DNA of 64,000 bases from CAWJKP01 sp963843465 (GTDB lineage Bacteria > Planctomycetota > Planctomycetia > Pirellulales > Thermoguttaceae), in the NCBI GenBank assembly GCA_963843465.1, contig CAWJKP010000002.1:558001-622000 (forward strand), written 5' to 3'. Shown here one piece after another: positions 1-9,931 of this stretch. A program made the position numbers and the translations under genes. Position 1 is the stretch's first letter, and the number at the start of each line of letters is the position of its first letter. The notes beneath the pieces are model-generated. The model was not told where the DNA came from and made no database searches. It saw only the letters and a list, made by a program, of their open reading frames with translations.

Positions 1-1853
1 CGGTCGTTCCAGTAGTCCACCATCAAGCCCACCGGGGCGAAGGCGTCGCGGACATAGCGGTAAAACTCCGGCTCCCACTGGAGCGCGGCGACGCCGCCTT
101 GTGTCCAGTGGTCGCAGGTCTGGCCGTCGGGGCGCGAGTAGCCCAGCGAGGTGAAGTGCATCACGGCGGCGGCCTTGCGATGCGCGCGCCAGAATTCCGT
201 GTCCGCAGCCAGCCAGGTGGCCTGCATGTGGAATCGCTGCGCCGGCGTCGCGTTGGCGCCGAGCACCCTTGCGTAAAGGTCTCGCGTCAACGTGGTCGGC
301 GTGCCGTCGCGGTTCACCCAATGCCAGCCGTACTCGTTGATGACCACGGCGTGTTGGCCGTCGCCCGGCTGCGGATTGGCGGTCGCCAGGCTTCGCAGCG
401 TGAAGCCGGGGAAGAAATGATAGGGGTGCGCCTCGAACATGTCGCCCGGCTGCTGCGGGCGGCTGTAGCCGTTGTCCCAGGGACGACTGGAGAGGTCCAT
501 CGCCCGCACCTCCTTCAGGGCCGCTCCGGTCTTCGGGCTCTTGGTCTCGTTGCAGGCGTCCCAGATGGCGACGCAGGGATGATTCCATTGCTCGCGCAGC
601 CACTGGGCATATTCCCTCGCCAGCTCCTCGGCCGGCAACTCCTTCGGTACGTCGCCGCCGAACCAGATGGGGAACTCGTTGTCAATGAGGATGCCGGTCT
701 CGTCGGCGACGTCGTACCACGCCTCCGGCGGAAGCCCGATGCAATAGCGCAGGCAATTCCAGTGCATCTCCTTCACGCGCTGGTGCAGCAGCCGCACCCA
801 CTTCTCGTTCCAGGGCAGCTTTCCGCATTCGCCGTCCTCGAAGAAGCGGTAGAGCGTGAAGTTGCTGCCGCGGAGGAAATAGGGCTTGCCGTTGAGCATC
901 GCCCGGCCCGTCGCCGGATCGAGCTTGAACTCGCGCATGCCGAACCGCGTGCGAAAAGTGTCCGCGCCGCTGTCGGCTTCGAGCGTGTAGAGGAAGGGGT
1001 CTTCGGGCGACCATAGCCGGCAGCCTGGGATCGGGATGCGGACCTCCAGGGTCGTTTCCGCGCCCTTGGCAAGACCCACCGGCTCGCTCGTCGCGCGCCC
1101 GGCGACCTTGCCGGACTTCGCTTCGCGGACGACGAACGTCACGGCGGCCTTCGCCGCCTCGCCGTCGTTGCGCAACACGGCCTGCGCGCGCACCGTCTTG
1201 CCGGCAACGTCGGGCGACGCCTGCACGCTGATGAAGTGCGGCGTGCCGGAGAGGATCAGCTCAACCGAATCGAAAATGCCGGGGATGTACCGCTGCTTCT
1301 CGAAATCGAAGCCGTCGGGATACGCTCGGCCCACGGCATCGCGATCCGCGCCCACCCGAATCAGAATCTCGTTCGTGCCGGTCCTGAGAGCGGGCTTCGC
1401 GTCGAAATATCCGGGCGTGAAACTCGGCGCATGATCGCCGAGCAGGGTTCCGTTGAGGAAGGCACGGGCGCCGAACATCGCCTTGGCAACTTTCAGCTTC
1501 GCCACGGCGGGAAGCGGACCGTCGAGCGTGAAGGTGCGACGGTACCAGAACGCATCGCGCTTCGGATCCTTCTGGGCAGTGCTCCGGCAATTGGCGACCT
1601 TGGGCCCCGGCGCGTCAAAAGCCGGCGTGGCCAGCGACACCAGGCCCGGGACCGGCACCGTGCGGTCGAAGCTCGCGGGGGTTTGATCCTTCTTCCCTTC
1701 CGCGATCTGCCACGTGCCGTCGAGCGAGATGACGATCCTCTTCGATTCTGTCTTTGCTGATGCCGAGTAAGGTGCGGCGGGTTCCGCGGCCCAGGCAGCG
1801 GAACTGGCGCACCACACGGCTGCCGCAACATGGAACGTCAGTTTTGTCATCAT
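1..1853 (-). CDS. Glycoside hydrolase family 2 enzyme (beta-galactosidase/beta-glucuronidase-like), C-terminus cut by window
   Basis: The reading frame starts at adjacent ATG codons (1853 or 1850) with a signal peptide ending near CASSAAWA, so the enzyme is exported. It then shows the GH2 order: a jelly-roll sugar-binding domain (FWYRRTFTLDG, ARAFLNGTLLGDH), an immunoglobulin-like domain, and a TIM barrel beginning around FKLDPATGRAMLNGKPYFLRG. In the barrel, WDACNETK carries the Asn-Glu pair expected for the acid/base, and INEYGWHW carries a Glu in the place of the nucleophile. At least 617 codons are present and the frame runs off the left edge. Substrate cannot be read from sequence; neighbours (GH36, GH78) suggest plant or algal glycan breakdown. 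It is divergent from the protease gene at 2125. Confidence 0.85.
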   Translation of the reverse strand, partial: MMTKLTFHVAAAVWCASSAAWAAEPAAPYSASAKTESKRIVISLDGTWQIAEGKKDQTPASFDRTVPVPGLVSLATPAFDAPGPKVANCRSTAQKDPKRDAFWYRRTFTLDGPLPAVAKLKVAKAMFGARAFLNGTLLGDHAPSFTPGYFDAKPALRTGTNEILIRVGADRDAVGRAYPDGFDFEKQRYIPGIFDSVELILSGTPHFISVQASPDVAGKTVRAQAVLRNDGEAAKAAVTFVVREAKSGKVAGRATSEPVGLAKGAETTLEVRIPIPGCRLWSPEDPFLYTLEADSGADTFRTRFGMREFKLDPATGRAMLNGKPYFLRGSNFTLYRFFEDGECGKLPWNEKWVRLLHQRVKEMHWNCLRYCIGLPPEAWYDVADETGILIDNEFPIWFGGDVPKELPAEELAREYAQWLREQWNHPCVAIWDACNETKSPKTGAALKEVRAMDLSSRPWDNGYSRPQQPGDMFEAHPYHFFPGFTLRSLATANPQPGDGQHAVVINEYGWHWVNRDGTPTTLTRDLYARVLGANATPAQRFHMQATWLAADTEFWRAHRKAAAVMHFTSLGYSRPDGQTCDHWTQGGVAALQWEPEFYRYVRDAFAPVGLMVDYWND

Positions 1854-2026
1854 GGGGCCTCCCTTGGCTGGATGGACTGGCATTTCTCGTTCAGGCTTCC
1901 CAGGTCGTTTCGCCCACCATCCTAGTTCCTCCCCGAGGAAGGATCAATCCCCGGGCGGGCGAATATCGACAACGGCGTGTCCGCGGGTTAGACTGGGGGC
2001 CTGTCGCCCTGCTGCCAAGATGCCTG

Positions 2027-2055
2027 TTGACCTGCCGGGCGGGAGCACTTACAGT
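2027..2055 (+). promoter_or_regulatory. Possible sigma70-type promoter of the Deg-like protease gene
   Basis: TTGACC at 2027-2032 is followed after 17 bases by TACAGT at 2050-2055, about 70 bases before the ATG at 2125. The match to TTGACA/TATAAT is good at -35 and partial at -10. This gap (1854-2124) lies between divergent genes, so a promoter is expected here. Position is an inference from motif and context only. Confidence 0.35.
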
Positions 2056-2124
2056 TAGGAAGGCTTTCGCGGCAGCTTCTCAGCACCCAAGGCGCGCGGC
2101 CGACAACGAGGGAGAGGTCACGAC

Positions 2125-3603
2125 ATGCGAAGTCACGTCATTCTTCTAGTGTTGACCTGCTTGCTGGCACCGCTTTGCGCCGAGGGCAAGGACAGCATCC
2201 GCGACTGCGTAGTCAAGATCTACTCGACACAACGGGGACCGGACTTCGTGCGCCCCTGGACGAAGTCCGCACCGCGGGAAGGCGTGGGGTCGGGGGTGGT
2301 CATCGAGGGCAAGCGGATCCTCACCAACGCGCACGTCGTCCAATACGCCACCCAGATCTTCGTTCAAGCCAACGGCAACACCGAGAAGCTGACCGCCCGG
2401 GTCGGGGTCATGGCGCCGGATGTCGACCTGGCGGTGCTGCGTCTGGAGGATGAAGCGTTCTTCGCCGAACACCCGGCCCTGCCGCTGGCCGACGGGATCC
2501 CGCACGTCAAGGACAAGGTGACCGTTTATGGTTATCCGGTCGGCGGCGACCAGTTGTCGGTCACCGAGGGGATCGTTTCACGCGTCGATTACGCCAGCCT
2601 ATACTACACGGATCACGGGCTGCGGATCCAAGTCGATGCCGCGATCAATCCCGGCAACAGCGGTGGACCGGCTGTCAGCGAAGGTCGGATTGTCGGCCTG
2701 GTCTTCAGCAAGCTGACGAACGCGGAGAACATCGGCTACCTGGTTGCAGCCGAAGAGATCAGCATGTTCCTCAAGGACATTGCCGATGGCGCCTATCATG
2801 GCAGGCCGATGTTGTTCGATGAACTGCAGGCGGTTGAGAACGAAGCGCTGCGGGCCAAGCTCCACCTGGACAAGGAAACCGGTGGAATGATGGTTACCGA
2901 GCCGTATTCCAAGGACCCGTCCTATCCGCTCAAGGCGGACGACGTGATCAGCGAGATCGGCCCGTACAAGCTCGACAAACAGGGCAATGCCCGCATCCGC
3001 GACGATCTCTGGTTGTCATACTCCTACCTTGTGCCCAAGTTAGCCCGGGAGAATAAGCTGCCCGTGACCGTGATCCGCGAGGGCAAGCCGCTGAAGACCG
3101 ACGTGCCGGTCCGCGCGGAGGATCGCTGGCTGGTGCCCTACCTCAAGGGCAAGTATCCCCGCTACTTCGTTCACGGTCCCCTGGTCTTCATGGGCGCTTC
3201 TCAAGAGTTGGTCTACTCGACAAGCGCGGGACGCGCTAGACACATGATGGTGTCGCAGAATCCTCTCATCGGCCGATTGTGGGAGCGGCAAAGCTCGCCG
3301 GGGGAGGAATTGGTCGCTGTCGGCGCCCTGTTGAATCACCGGATCGCCAAAGGCTATGGAGGGCAGCACCGGGCCGTGGTAAGCCACGTCAACGGGATCG
3401 CCGTGCATAACCTGTCGCACCTGGTGGAACTGCTGCGCGATGCCAAGACGGAATACATGACGTTTCAATTCGCCGGGCGCTACGAGACGCTCGTGTTCCG
3501 GCGGGACGAGCTCGACAAGTCCACAGAGGAGATCCTCGCCAGCGAAGACATCCGCAGCCGAGGCTCCGAAGACCTGTTGAGAGTCTGGCAACAGCGCAAG
3601 TGA
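2125..3603 (+). CDS. Secreted HtrA/Deg-like serine protease with PDZ-type C-terminus
   Basis: The protein (492 aa) has a short signal peptide (about residues 1-19) and a trypsin-fold protease domain. The catalytic triad is visible: His70 in TNAHVV, Asp101 in DVDLAVLRLE and Ser179 in NPGNSGGPA. The second half contains PDZ-like regions (around GGMMVTEPYSKDPSYPLKADDVISEIG) and ends with an extra domain resembling plant Deg9/Deg10-type proteases rather than E. coli DegP. It should cleave or remove misfolded proteins in the periplasm or paryphoplasm. It stands alone on the plus strand, with a GGGAGAGG-like ribosome site just before the ATG. Family is clear; the precise physiological role is unknown. 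Confidence 0.88.
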   Translation: MRSHVILLVLTCLLAPLCAEGKDSIRDCVVKIYSTQRGPDFVRPWTKSAPREGVGSGVVIEGKRILTNAHVVQYATQIFVQANGNTEKLTARVGVMAPDVDLAVLRLEDEAFFAEHPALPLADGIPHVKDKVTVYGYPVGGDQLSVTEGIVSRVDYASLYYTDHGLRIQVDAAINPGNSGGPAVSEGRIVGLVFSKLTNAENIGYLVAAEEISMFLKDIADGAYHGRPMLFDELQAVENEALRAKLHLDKETGGMMVTEPYSKDPSYPLKADDVISEIGPYKLDKQGNARIRDDLWLSYSYLVPKLARENKLPVTVIREGKPLKTDVPVRAEDRWLVPYLKGKYPRYFVHGPLVFMGASQELVYSTSAGRARHMMVSQNPLIGRLWERQSSPGEELVAVGALLNHRIAKGYGGQHRAVVSHVNGIAVHNLSHLVELLRDAKTEYMTFQFAGRYETLVFRRDELDKSTEEILASEDIRSRGSEDLLRVWQQRK

Positions 3604-3674
3604 TCCGGAGCTAATCCCTCGCTTACGCTTCGGGCTACATGTATCTTCTCATTTTGAACCGCGAGCGACATATC

Positions 3675-6600
3675 ATGCGCAGCACTTGCCTTGTTCTCCT
3701 GACGTGGTTGCCGGTGGCCCTTGCGTCCGCGGCGGATAACTGGCCGCAGTTCCGCGGCCCCGGCGGCGACGGGCACTCCGACGCCGCCGGCCTGCCCTTG
3801 ACGTGGAGCGAAAGCGAGAACGTCGCCTGGAAGGTCCCGATCCACGACCGCGGCTGGTCGTCGCCGGTGGTCTTCGGCGAGCAGGTTTGGGTAACCACGG
3901 CCCGAGACGACGGCAAACAGATGTACGCCGTCTGCCTGGATCGCGGCAGCGGGAAGACCGTCCACGACGTGAAGGTCTTCGATGTCGAGCAGCCCGAGCA
4001 CGTCTCCTCCGTCAATAGCTATGCCTCGCCCACGCCCGTGATCGAAGCCGGCCGGATCTACGTCCATTACGGCACCTACGGCACGGCCTGCCTGGACACG
4101 CAGACGGGCCGGGTCGTCTGGACGCGGCGCGACCTGAAGTGCGACCACCACGAGGGGCCCGGCTCCTCGCCCATCCTCTACGGCAACCTCTTGATCGTCA
4201 ACGTCGACGGCCGCGACGTGCAGTACGTCATCGCCCTGGAGAAGACGAGCGGCAAGACCGCCTGGAAGACCAACCGCTCGATCGACTACAGCCCCTACAT
4301 CAGCAACTGCCGCAAGGCCTTCTGCACGCCGATCGTGATCCAGTCCGGCGGCCGGCAACAGCTCGTCAGCCCCGGGGCGAAGGCCACGATGGCCTACGAC
4401 CCGCTGACCGGCGAAGAGCTGTGGAAGGTTCGCTACAACGGCTGGTCGGTCACGCCGCGCCCGGTGTTCGGCGAGGGGCTCGTGTTCCTCGTGACCGACT
4501 ACGAGCGGCCGGAGTTGTGGGCCGTTCGCCCCGGCGGCCGCGGCGAGCTGACGGCCGGCAACGTGGCCTGGAAGATCGTCAAGGGCGTAAGCTCGCAGCC
4601 CTCGCCCCTGCTGGCGGGCGACCTGCTCTACATGGTCAACGACCTGGGGATTGCCGTGGCCATCGAGCCCAAGACGGGCCAGATCGTATGGCGCGAGCGG
4701 CTGGAAGGCAATTACTCGGCCTCGCCGATCTATGCCGACGGCCGTCTCTGGTTCTTCAACCAGGAGGCCGCGACGACGGTGCTCAAGCCCGGTCGGAAGT
4801 GTGAGGTCCTCGCCGTGAACCGGCTGGAGGGCCAGCTCATGGCCAGCCCGGCCGTAGCCGGCAAGGCATTTTTCTTGCGCACCCGCACACACTTGTATCG
4901 CATCGAAGATCGCGCTTTAGCCCTCGCGCCGGTCGGTGGCGTGGAAGGTTTCCTGGCAGGTCCCGCTTGCCGAGCGGGACTTTGTGCGCCGACAGCGTCT
5001 GCTCCTCCCTCAAGTCCCTTGCGGCAGAAGGGACCTACTGCGAAAGTACAGCTCTCGCTCGGGCCGGCCGGCGGCGCGGCCCACGGGTTCCGCGGAATCG
5101 CGCCGACGCCGGCGGAAATGCAGGTGGCCCGCCGCTGGGTCGCCGCAAAGTTCGAGGCTCCCGCCAACGATCTGCCCATCACCGGGCAGGACGCCGCCGT
5201 AACGACCGACCCGCCCTTCTCCTTTGTCTACGGCGGGCGGCCGTCGGCCGAGCTGCTCAAGACGTGGACCACCGAGCGAACGTCGCGCGAGCTGGACGCC
5301 CGGCGGACCGAACACACGATTGCTTACCGCGACTCGGCAACAGGTCTGGCGATCCGCTGCGTGGCGGTTGAGTATCACGACTTCCCCAGCGTGGAGTGGA
5401 CGCTCTACTTCAAGAACACGGGCGCGGCGGACACGCCGCTGGTGGCCGACATCCAGGCCGTCGACACCACGTTCCATCGGGCCGGCGACGGCGAGTTCAT
5501 CCTCCACCACAGCACGGGAAGTCCCTGTACGCCCAACGATTACCAGCCGCACGCGACGCCGCTGGGGCCAAAGGCCAGCAAACGGATCGCGACCTCCGGC
5601 GGCCGCTCGACCAACAGCGACATGCCTTACTTCAACATCCAATGGCCGGGCCAGGGGGTGATTGTGGTCCTCGGCTGGCCGGGCCAGTGGGCCGCCCAGT
5701 TCGACCGCGACGAGGGGACCGGTCTGCGGGTTCGCGGCGGCCAGGAACTGACCCGCTTCAAACTCCAGCCCGGCGAAGAGGTCCGCACGCCGTTGGCCGT
5801 GGTGCAGTTCTGGCAAGGCGAATGGATCCGCTCGCAAAACATCTGGCGGCGTTGGATGTGGGCCCACAATCTCCCCCACCCCGGCGGAAAACCCATGCCC
5901 ACGGCGATCATGAACTGCACCAGCGATTTCTATCCGGGCATGAAGAGCAACGCCGCCGATGAGATCAAGTACGTCGCCGCCTACGTCGATGCGGGCGTGA
6001 AACTCGACTACTGGTGGATCGACGCCGGTTGGTATCCCTGCAACGACTGGCCGCAGGTCGGCACCTGGGAGCCGGACCCGGTGCGCTATCCCAAGGGGAT
6101 CAAGGAAGTGGCCGACTTCGTCCATTCCAAGGGGATGAAGCTGGTCGTCTGGTTCGAGCCGGAACGTGTCGCCAAATTCTCCTGGCTCGCCGAGCATCAT
6201 CCCGAGTGGCTCCTCGGCAAGGTGTTCGACTTCGGCAAGGTGTTGGACTTCGGCAATCCGCAGGCCCGCGATTGGATGATCGAGCACGTCGACAAGCTGA
6301 TCAGCGAGCAGGGGATCGATCTCTACCGGGAGGACCACAACAAGGATCCGTTGGATTCCTGGCGGGGCAACGATGCTCCGGACCGGCAGGGAATGACCGA
6401 GATCCGGCACGTCGAGGGGCACCTGGCCTATTGGGACGAGCTCCGCCGCCGCCACCCGCAGATGCCCATCGACACCTGTGCCAGCGGCGGCCGGCGCAAC
6501 GACCTGGAGACGCTCCGCCGCGCCTTGCCGTTGTTGCGGAGCGATTACCGCTTCGAGCCGGTCGGTACGCAAGGGCACACCTACGGCATGGCCCTCTGGA

Positions 6601-7070
6601 TCCCCTACTACGGCACGGGCGTCGGTGCCGGCGACGATTACGTCGTCCGCAGCCACTGGTGCCCGTGGCTGGGAATCGGCCAGCCCGAGCCCCGCAAGAG
6701 CGGCCAGGACTGGACCACCTACCACCGCCAGGTCGCCCAACTGCGCAAGGTCATGGACTACTTCTCGGGCGACTACTACCCGCTCACGCCCTACAGCCTG
6801 GACAATACGGTGTGGATGGCCTGGCAGTTCGACCGGCCAGAGATCGGCGAGGGCGTGGTCCAGGTGTTCTGCCGGGCCGAGAGCCCCTACGAATCGGCGC
6901 GTTTCCGCCTCCGCGGGCTGGACCCCGAGGCCCGATATGCGGTCACCGACATCGACTCCGGCAAGTCACGCGAGACGACTGGCGGCGAGCTGGGTGGATC
7001 GGGCCTGAAGGTCACGGCGCAACAGCGGCCGCGCGCGATCGTGCTGTTGTACCGGAGGATCGCGCCTTAG
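3675..7070 (+). CDS. Fusion: quinoprotein-like beta-propeller + GH36-type alpha-galactosidase
   Basis: I start at ATG 3675 (not 3639) because it opens a signal peptide ending ALASAAD, followed by NWPQFRGPGGDG, the usual start of planctomycete PQQ-like propellers. Residues about 20-415 form the propeller (blades such as ASPIYADGRLWFFN) and end at HLYRIED, where free-standing family members normally stop. About 65 low-complexity residues follow, encoded by the hairpin pair at 4958-5037. From about residue 475 (PTPAEMQVARRW) the protein is a complete GH36-like alpha-galactosidase. DLYREDHN gives the nucleophile Asp (about residue 887), CASGGRRND is the family motif, and LLRSDYRF gives the acid/base Asp (about 957). 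The GH36 part has no signal peptide of its own. Either a true exported fusion or a stop-loss joining two genes. Confidence 0.82.
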   Translation: MRSTCLVLLTWLPVALASAADNWPQFRGPGGDGHSDAAGLPLTWSESENVAWKVPIHDRGWSSPVVFGEQVWVTTARDDGKQMYAVCLDRGSGKTVHDVKVFDVEQPEHVSSVNSYASPTPVIEAGRIYVHYGTYGTACLDTQTGRVVWTRRDLKCDHHEGPGSSPILYGNLLIVNVDGRDVQYVIALEKTSGKTAWKTNRSIDYSPYISNCRKAFCTPIVIQSGGRQQLVSPGAKATMAYDPLTGEELWKVRYNGWSVTPRPVFGEGLVFLVTDYERPELWAVRPGGRGELTAGNVAWKIVKGVSSQPSPLLAGDLLYMVNDLGIAVAIEPKTGQIVWRERLEGNYSASPIYADGRLWFFNQEAATTVLKPGRKCEVLAVNRLEGQLMASPAVAGKAFFLRTRTHLYRIEDRALALAPVGGVEGFLAGPACRAGLCAPTASAPPSSPLRQKGPTAKVQLSLGPAGGAAHGFRGIAPTPAEMQVARRWVAAKFEAPANDLPITGQDAAVTTDPPFSFVYGGRPSAELLKTWTTERTSRELDARRTEHTIAYRDSATGLAIRCVAVEYHDFPSVEWTLYFKNTGAADTPLVADIQAVDTTFHRAGDGEFILHHSTGSPCTPNDYQPHATPLGPKASKRIATSGGRSTNSDMPYFNIQWPGQGVIVVLGWPGQWAAQFDRDEGTGLRVRGGQELTRFKLQPGEEVRTPLAVVQFWQGEWIRSQNIWRRWMWAHNLPHPGGKPMPTAIMNCTSDFYPGMKSNAADEIKYVAAYVDAGVKLDYWWIDAGWYPCNDWPQVGTWEPDPVRYPKGIKEVADFVHSKGMKLVVWFEPERVAKFSWLAEHHPEWLLGKVFDFGKVLDFGNPQARDWMIEHVDKLISEQGIDLYREDHNKDPLDSWRGNDAPDRQGMTEIRHVEGHLAYWDELRRRHPQMPIDTCASGGRRNDLETLRRALPLLRSDYRFEPVGTQGHTYGMALWIPYYGTGVGAGDDYVVRSHWCPWLGIGQPEPRKSGQDWTTYHRQVAQLRKVMDYFSGDYYPLTPYSLDNTVWMAWQFDRPEIGEGVVQVFCRAESPYESARFRLRGLDPEARYAVTDIDSGKSRETTGGELGGSGLKVTAQQRPRAIVLLYRRIAP
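4958..5037. repeat. Two inverted hairpins inside the propeller-GH36 frame
   Basis: Hairpin one (4960-4980) is GTCCCGCT-tgccg-AGCGGGAC. Hairpin two (5014-5034) is GTCCCTT-gcggcag-AAGGGAC. Read on the opposite strand, hairpin two matches hairpin one as AGGTCCC-nnn-TGCCG-nnn-GGGACTT, with variation mainly in the stems next to the loop. The pair has the same double-hairpin architecture as the intergenic elements elsewhere in the window, but here it is translated as a linker. Confidence 0.6.
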
Positions 7071-7077
7071 GGAGTCC

Positions 7078-9783
7078 CTACGGAGCGCGGAATGCATAGG
7101 TTCCCGATCCCACGCTGAAGACGGCATCACCACCGTCCTGCCGGACGAATGTCACACCCTCGGAGAGGGCGGCTTTCTTGCCGCTCTCCTGGACGGCCGA
7201 GGCGTCGGCGTCCGGAATGAAGACCAGCGCCGTGGTGTTGGCCGGAATGCTCACCTTCAGATCGAAGCGACGGCCCTCCGACGACCAGGCGCTGGCAATC
7301 CGTCCATGCGGGGAATCGTAATGGCCCTTGGCCCAGGTCAGTCCTCCGCCTGGGATCGGCTTGATGATGATGCTCTTGAATCCAGGTCCTTGGGAGTCGA
7401 TCCCCAGAACGGTCCGATAGAACCACTCGCTGCAGGTTCCGAGATTGGCGTGGTTGAAGGAATTCATGCTCGGCTCGTAATATCCCTTCTCCGTCTTGCC
7501 GTCCCAACGCTCCCAGATGCTGGTTGCACCCAACTTCAAGAAGTATCCCCAGGAGGGATAGGTCGTCGGGACAAACAACCGGTAGGCGGCGTCCGTGCGG
7601 CCAACCTTGGAGAGCGCCGGCAGCAGCAGGTGCGTCGTCACCATGCCGGTGGAGAGATGTCCGTTCCTGGCGTCGATGGCGGCAACCAGATGGCTTGACG
7701 CCTGGCGTGCCTGCTCGCCGTCCAACAGGTCGTAGGCCAGCGCCATCGCATACCCGCCCTGCGAGTCGGTGCCGATCGCGCCGTCGGGATGGATGAACTT
7801 CTTCTGGAAGGCGGAGCGAATTACCTGGAACAACTGCTGATAGCCGGCGGCGTCGCCCGCTTTGCCCAGGGCCTGGGCCATGAGCGACATGTTCCGCGCA
7901 CCCTGGGCGAACAGGGCGGTGGAGATGAGCTGCTTCGGGGTAGACGCGTCCGGCGCCAGCCAGTCGCCAAGTCCCACGTCCGGACCGACCAGGGCGGCGC
8001 AGTGGCGTTGATAGTAGTCGATGTGGCCGGCCATCTCGCCATAGTATCGCCGGCAGAGGCGCGTGTCCGCGTACACGCGGTACATGGTCCAAGGAATGAG
8101 GACGCTGCTGTCGGCCCATCCCGGCGACCAACTGAAACGATGCACGTCGGGAGCAATCATGGAAAAGCTGCCGTCGGGCAGGCGTGCATCGGCGATGTCG
8201 GCCATCCACTTCGTCAGCAGGCTGGCGGCGTCCTGCTCGTAGAGCGTGCTGGCCGCCACTTCATGATAATCCATCCACCCCATGCGCTCGTCGCGCTGCG
8301 GACAATCGGTGGGAACGTCGACGAGGTTCGCGCGGATCGTGCGCCGCATATTCTCCGCCGTACGGGTCATGATGTCGTTGGAGCAGGCGAACGAACCCGT
8401 AGGCGGCAAGGCCGACCCGACCATGACGCCGGTGAACATCTTGGGGTCCGGCGGCGCGGGCAGTCCTTCCACCTCCACGTATTGGAACCCATGATAGGTG
8501 AATCGCGGCTCCCAGACCTCCTCGCCGGCCCCCTTGCAGATGTAGCAGTCGGTGGCGCGGGCGCCGCGAAGATTGTCGCGGTAGACGGTGCCGTCCGCAT
8601 TCAGCATTTCGCCGAAGCGCATCGTGATCTTCGTGCCGGCCGGGGCGTCGATCCGAAGTCGCACCCAGCCGGCGAAATTCCGCCCGAAATCAACCACGTG
8701 CAGATCGGGCTTCGGCCGGGTGATCGCCGCCGGCGGGATCGTGCCCGTGCATTGGACGGGCGCCCCCGGCGCCGCTTGGATCACCGGGCTCAGTTGCGTG
8801 CCGGCCTGCACCGGCCGCCACTGGGGATCGGCGAAGCCCGGGCAGTCCCAACCGGCGAGATCCAGCCTGGCGTCGTACGTTTCGCCGGCGTACAGATCGG
8901 CTGCGAGGATGGGACCGAAACCGGCCGTCCAGGAACCGTCGCTGGCGACGGTATCACCGCTGCCGTCGGCGTAAAAGACGTGGAGCTGCGCCAGCAGCCG
9001 CGTCTGCCGCCCATAGAGATTCTGACCGATGATGCTCAGGTGACCGCGGAACCAACCGTCGCCGAGAATGGCTCCCAGGGTATTGGCGCCCTGCCGCAGT
9101 TGCGGCGTAACGTCGTAGGCGCGATAGTAGATCCGTTTGCGGTAATCGGTCCAACCGGGGATGAGGAAATCGTCGCCGACCTTCTTCCCGTTGAGCCGCG
9201 GCTCGACGATGCCCTGGCTGGTCACGTACAACACCGCGCGTTGTGGACGCTTTTTCAGCGCAAAATCCTTCCGGAGGTGGGTGCAGGGAAGATACCGGTT
9301 CTTCCCGTCCTCCGGCACCACGGCTTGGGCGTCGTCGCGGCCGATCCACCGGGCCTTCCACTGCTGGGGATCGAGTATTCCCATCGACCACTGCGCCGGG
9401 GCGCTCCAAGCCTGCGGTTGATTGCGGCGGTCCCAGATCCGCACTTTCCACAGGCACCATTGATGCGAGGTCAAGGGCTTTCCTTCATAGTCGATCTGCG
9501 TGGAGCGGTCGGACGCGACCTTGCCGCTGTCCCACAGATCACCCTCGTCCCGCGAGAGTTTCTCCGGCGAAGAGGCAACAAGAATTCGATACGCCGTCTG
9601 TCGCTCGTTGCGCTCGCCGGACTCGATGATCCAACTCAACCGCGGCCGAACCACATCGATGCCAAGCGGGTTGTTTCGGTATTCGCAGCGCAGCTCGCCC
9701 ACCGTAGCGGCCTGAAGCGCCGCAGTCAACACGAGACCAAGGAGGATGGCGGTGATCGCCGGCAGCTTCTCGAAACGGTTCAT
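7078..9783 (-). CDS. Exported alpha-L-rhamnosidase, GH78
   Basis: The 901-aa protein starts with a signal peptide (MNRFEKLPAITAILLG to about AALQAA). It has the full GH78 order: N-terminal fibronectin-like segment (EYRNNPLGIDVVRPRLSW), two jelly-roll domains, the (alpha/alpha)6 barrel and the C-terminal beta domain. The hallmark DCPQRDERMGWMDYHE carries the acidic residues of the active site, and SIWERWDG is the second conserved barrel motif. It should release terminal L-rhamnose from polysaccharides such as rhamnogalacturonan or ulvan-type glycans. It is convergent with the fusion gene (stop codons 8 bases apart) and divergent from the Gfo/Idh gene at 9932. Length is normal for the family. 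Confidence 0.92.
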   Translation of the reverse strand: MNRFEKLPAITAILLGLVLTAALQAATVGELRCEYRNNPLGIDVVRPRLSWIIESGERNERQTAYRILVASSPEKLSRDEGDLWDSGKVASDRSTQIDYEGKPLTSHQWCLWKVRIWDRRNQPQAWSAPAQWSMGILDPQQWKARWIGRDDAQAVVPEDGKNRYLPCTHLRKDFALKKRPQRAVLYVTSQGIVEPRLNGKKVGDDFLIPGWTDYRKRIYYRAYDVTPQLRQGANTLGAILGDGWFRGHLSIIGQNLYGRQTRLLAQLHVFYADGSGDTVASDGSWTAGFGPILAADLYAGETYDARLDLAGWDCPGFADPQWRPVQAGTQLSPVIQAAPGAPVQCTGTIPPAAITRPKPDLHVVDFGRNFAGWVRLRIDAPAGTKITMRFGEMLNADGTVYRDNLRGARATDCYICKGAGEEVWEPRFTYHGFQYVEVEGLPAPPDPKMFTGVMVGSALPPTGSFACSNDIMTRTAENMRRTIRANLVDVPTDCPQRDERMGWMDYHEVAASTLYEQDAASLLTKWMADIADARLPDGSFSMIAPDVHRFSWSPGWADSSVLIPWTMYRVYADTRLCRRYYGEMAGHIDYYQRHCAALVGPDVGLGDWLAPDASTPKQLISTALFAQGARNMSLMAQALGKAGDAAGYQQLFQVIRSAFQKKFIHPDGAIGTDSQGGYAMALAYDLLDGEQARQASSHLVAAIDARNGHLSTGMVTTHLLLPALSKVGRTDAAYRLFVPTTYPSWGYFLKLGATSIWERWDGKTEKGYYEPSMNSFNHANLGTCSEWFYRTVLGIDSQGPGFKSIIIKPIPGGGLTWAKGHYDSPHGRIASAWSSEGRRFDLKVSIPANTTALVFIPDADASAVQESGKKAALSEGVTFVRQDGGDAVFSVGSGTYAFRAP

Positions 9784-9931
9784 AAGGCTCCCCCAAGGTT
9801 ACCGGAACATGGCGATTCTAACCGGCAGATGGGCCGGCATCAACCCCCGCAACCCCTTGACGGGGAGCGAATGCGGGATTATGGATAGGGAGCGCAGAAC
9901 CGTAGATGCACAACAACCATCGAGGCAAACC

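Noticed and set aside
5010..6740. Minus-strand frame of 576 codons opposite the GH36 domain
   Set aside because: It has no recognisable motif, while the plus strand encodes the complete GH36 domain.
7789..9888. Plus-strand frame of 699 codons opposite the rhamnosidase
   Set aside because: The GH78 gene on the other strand has all family motifs; this frame has none and is a high-GC shadow.
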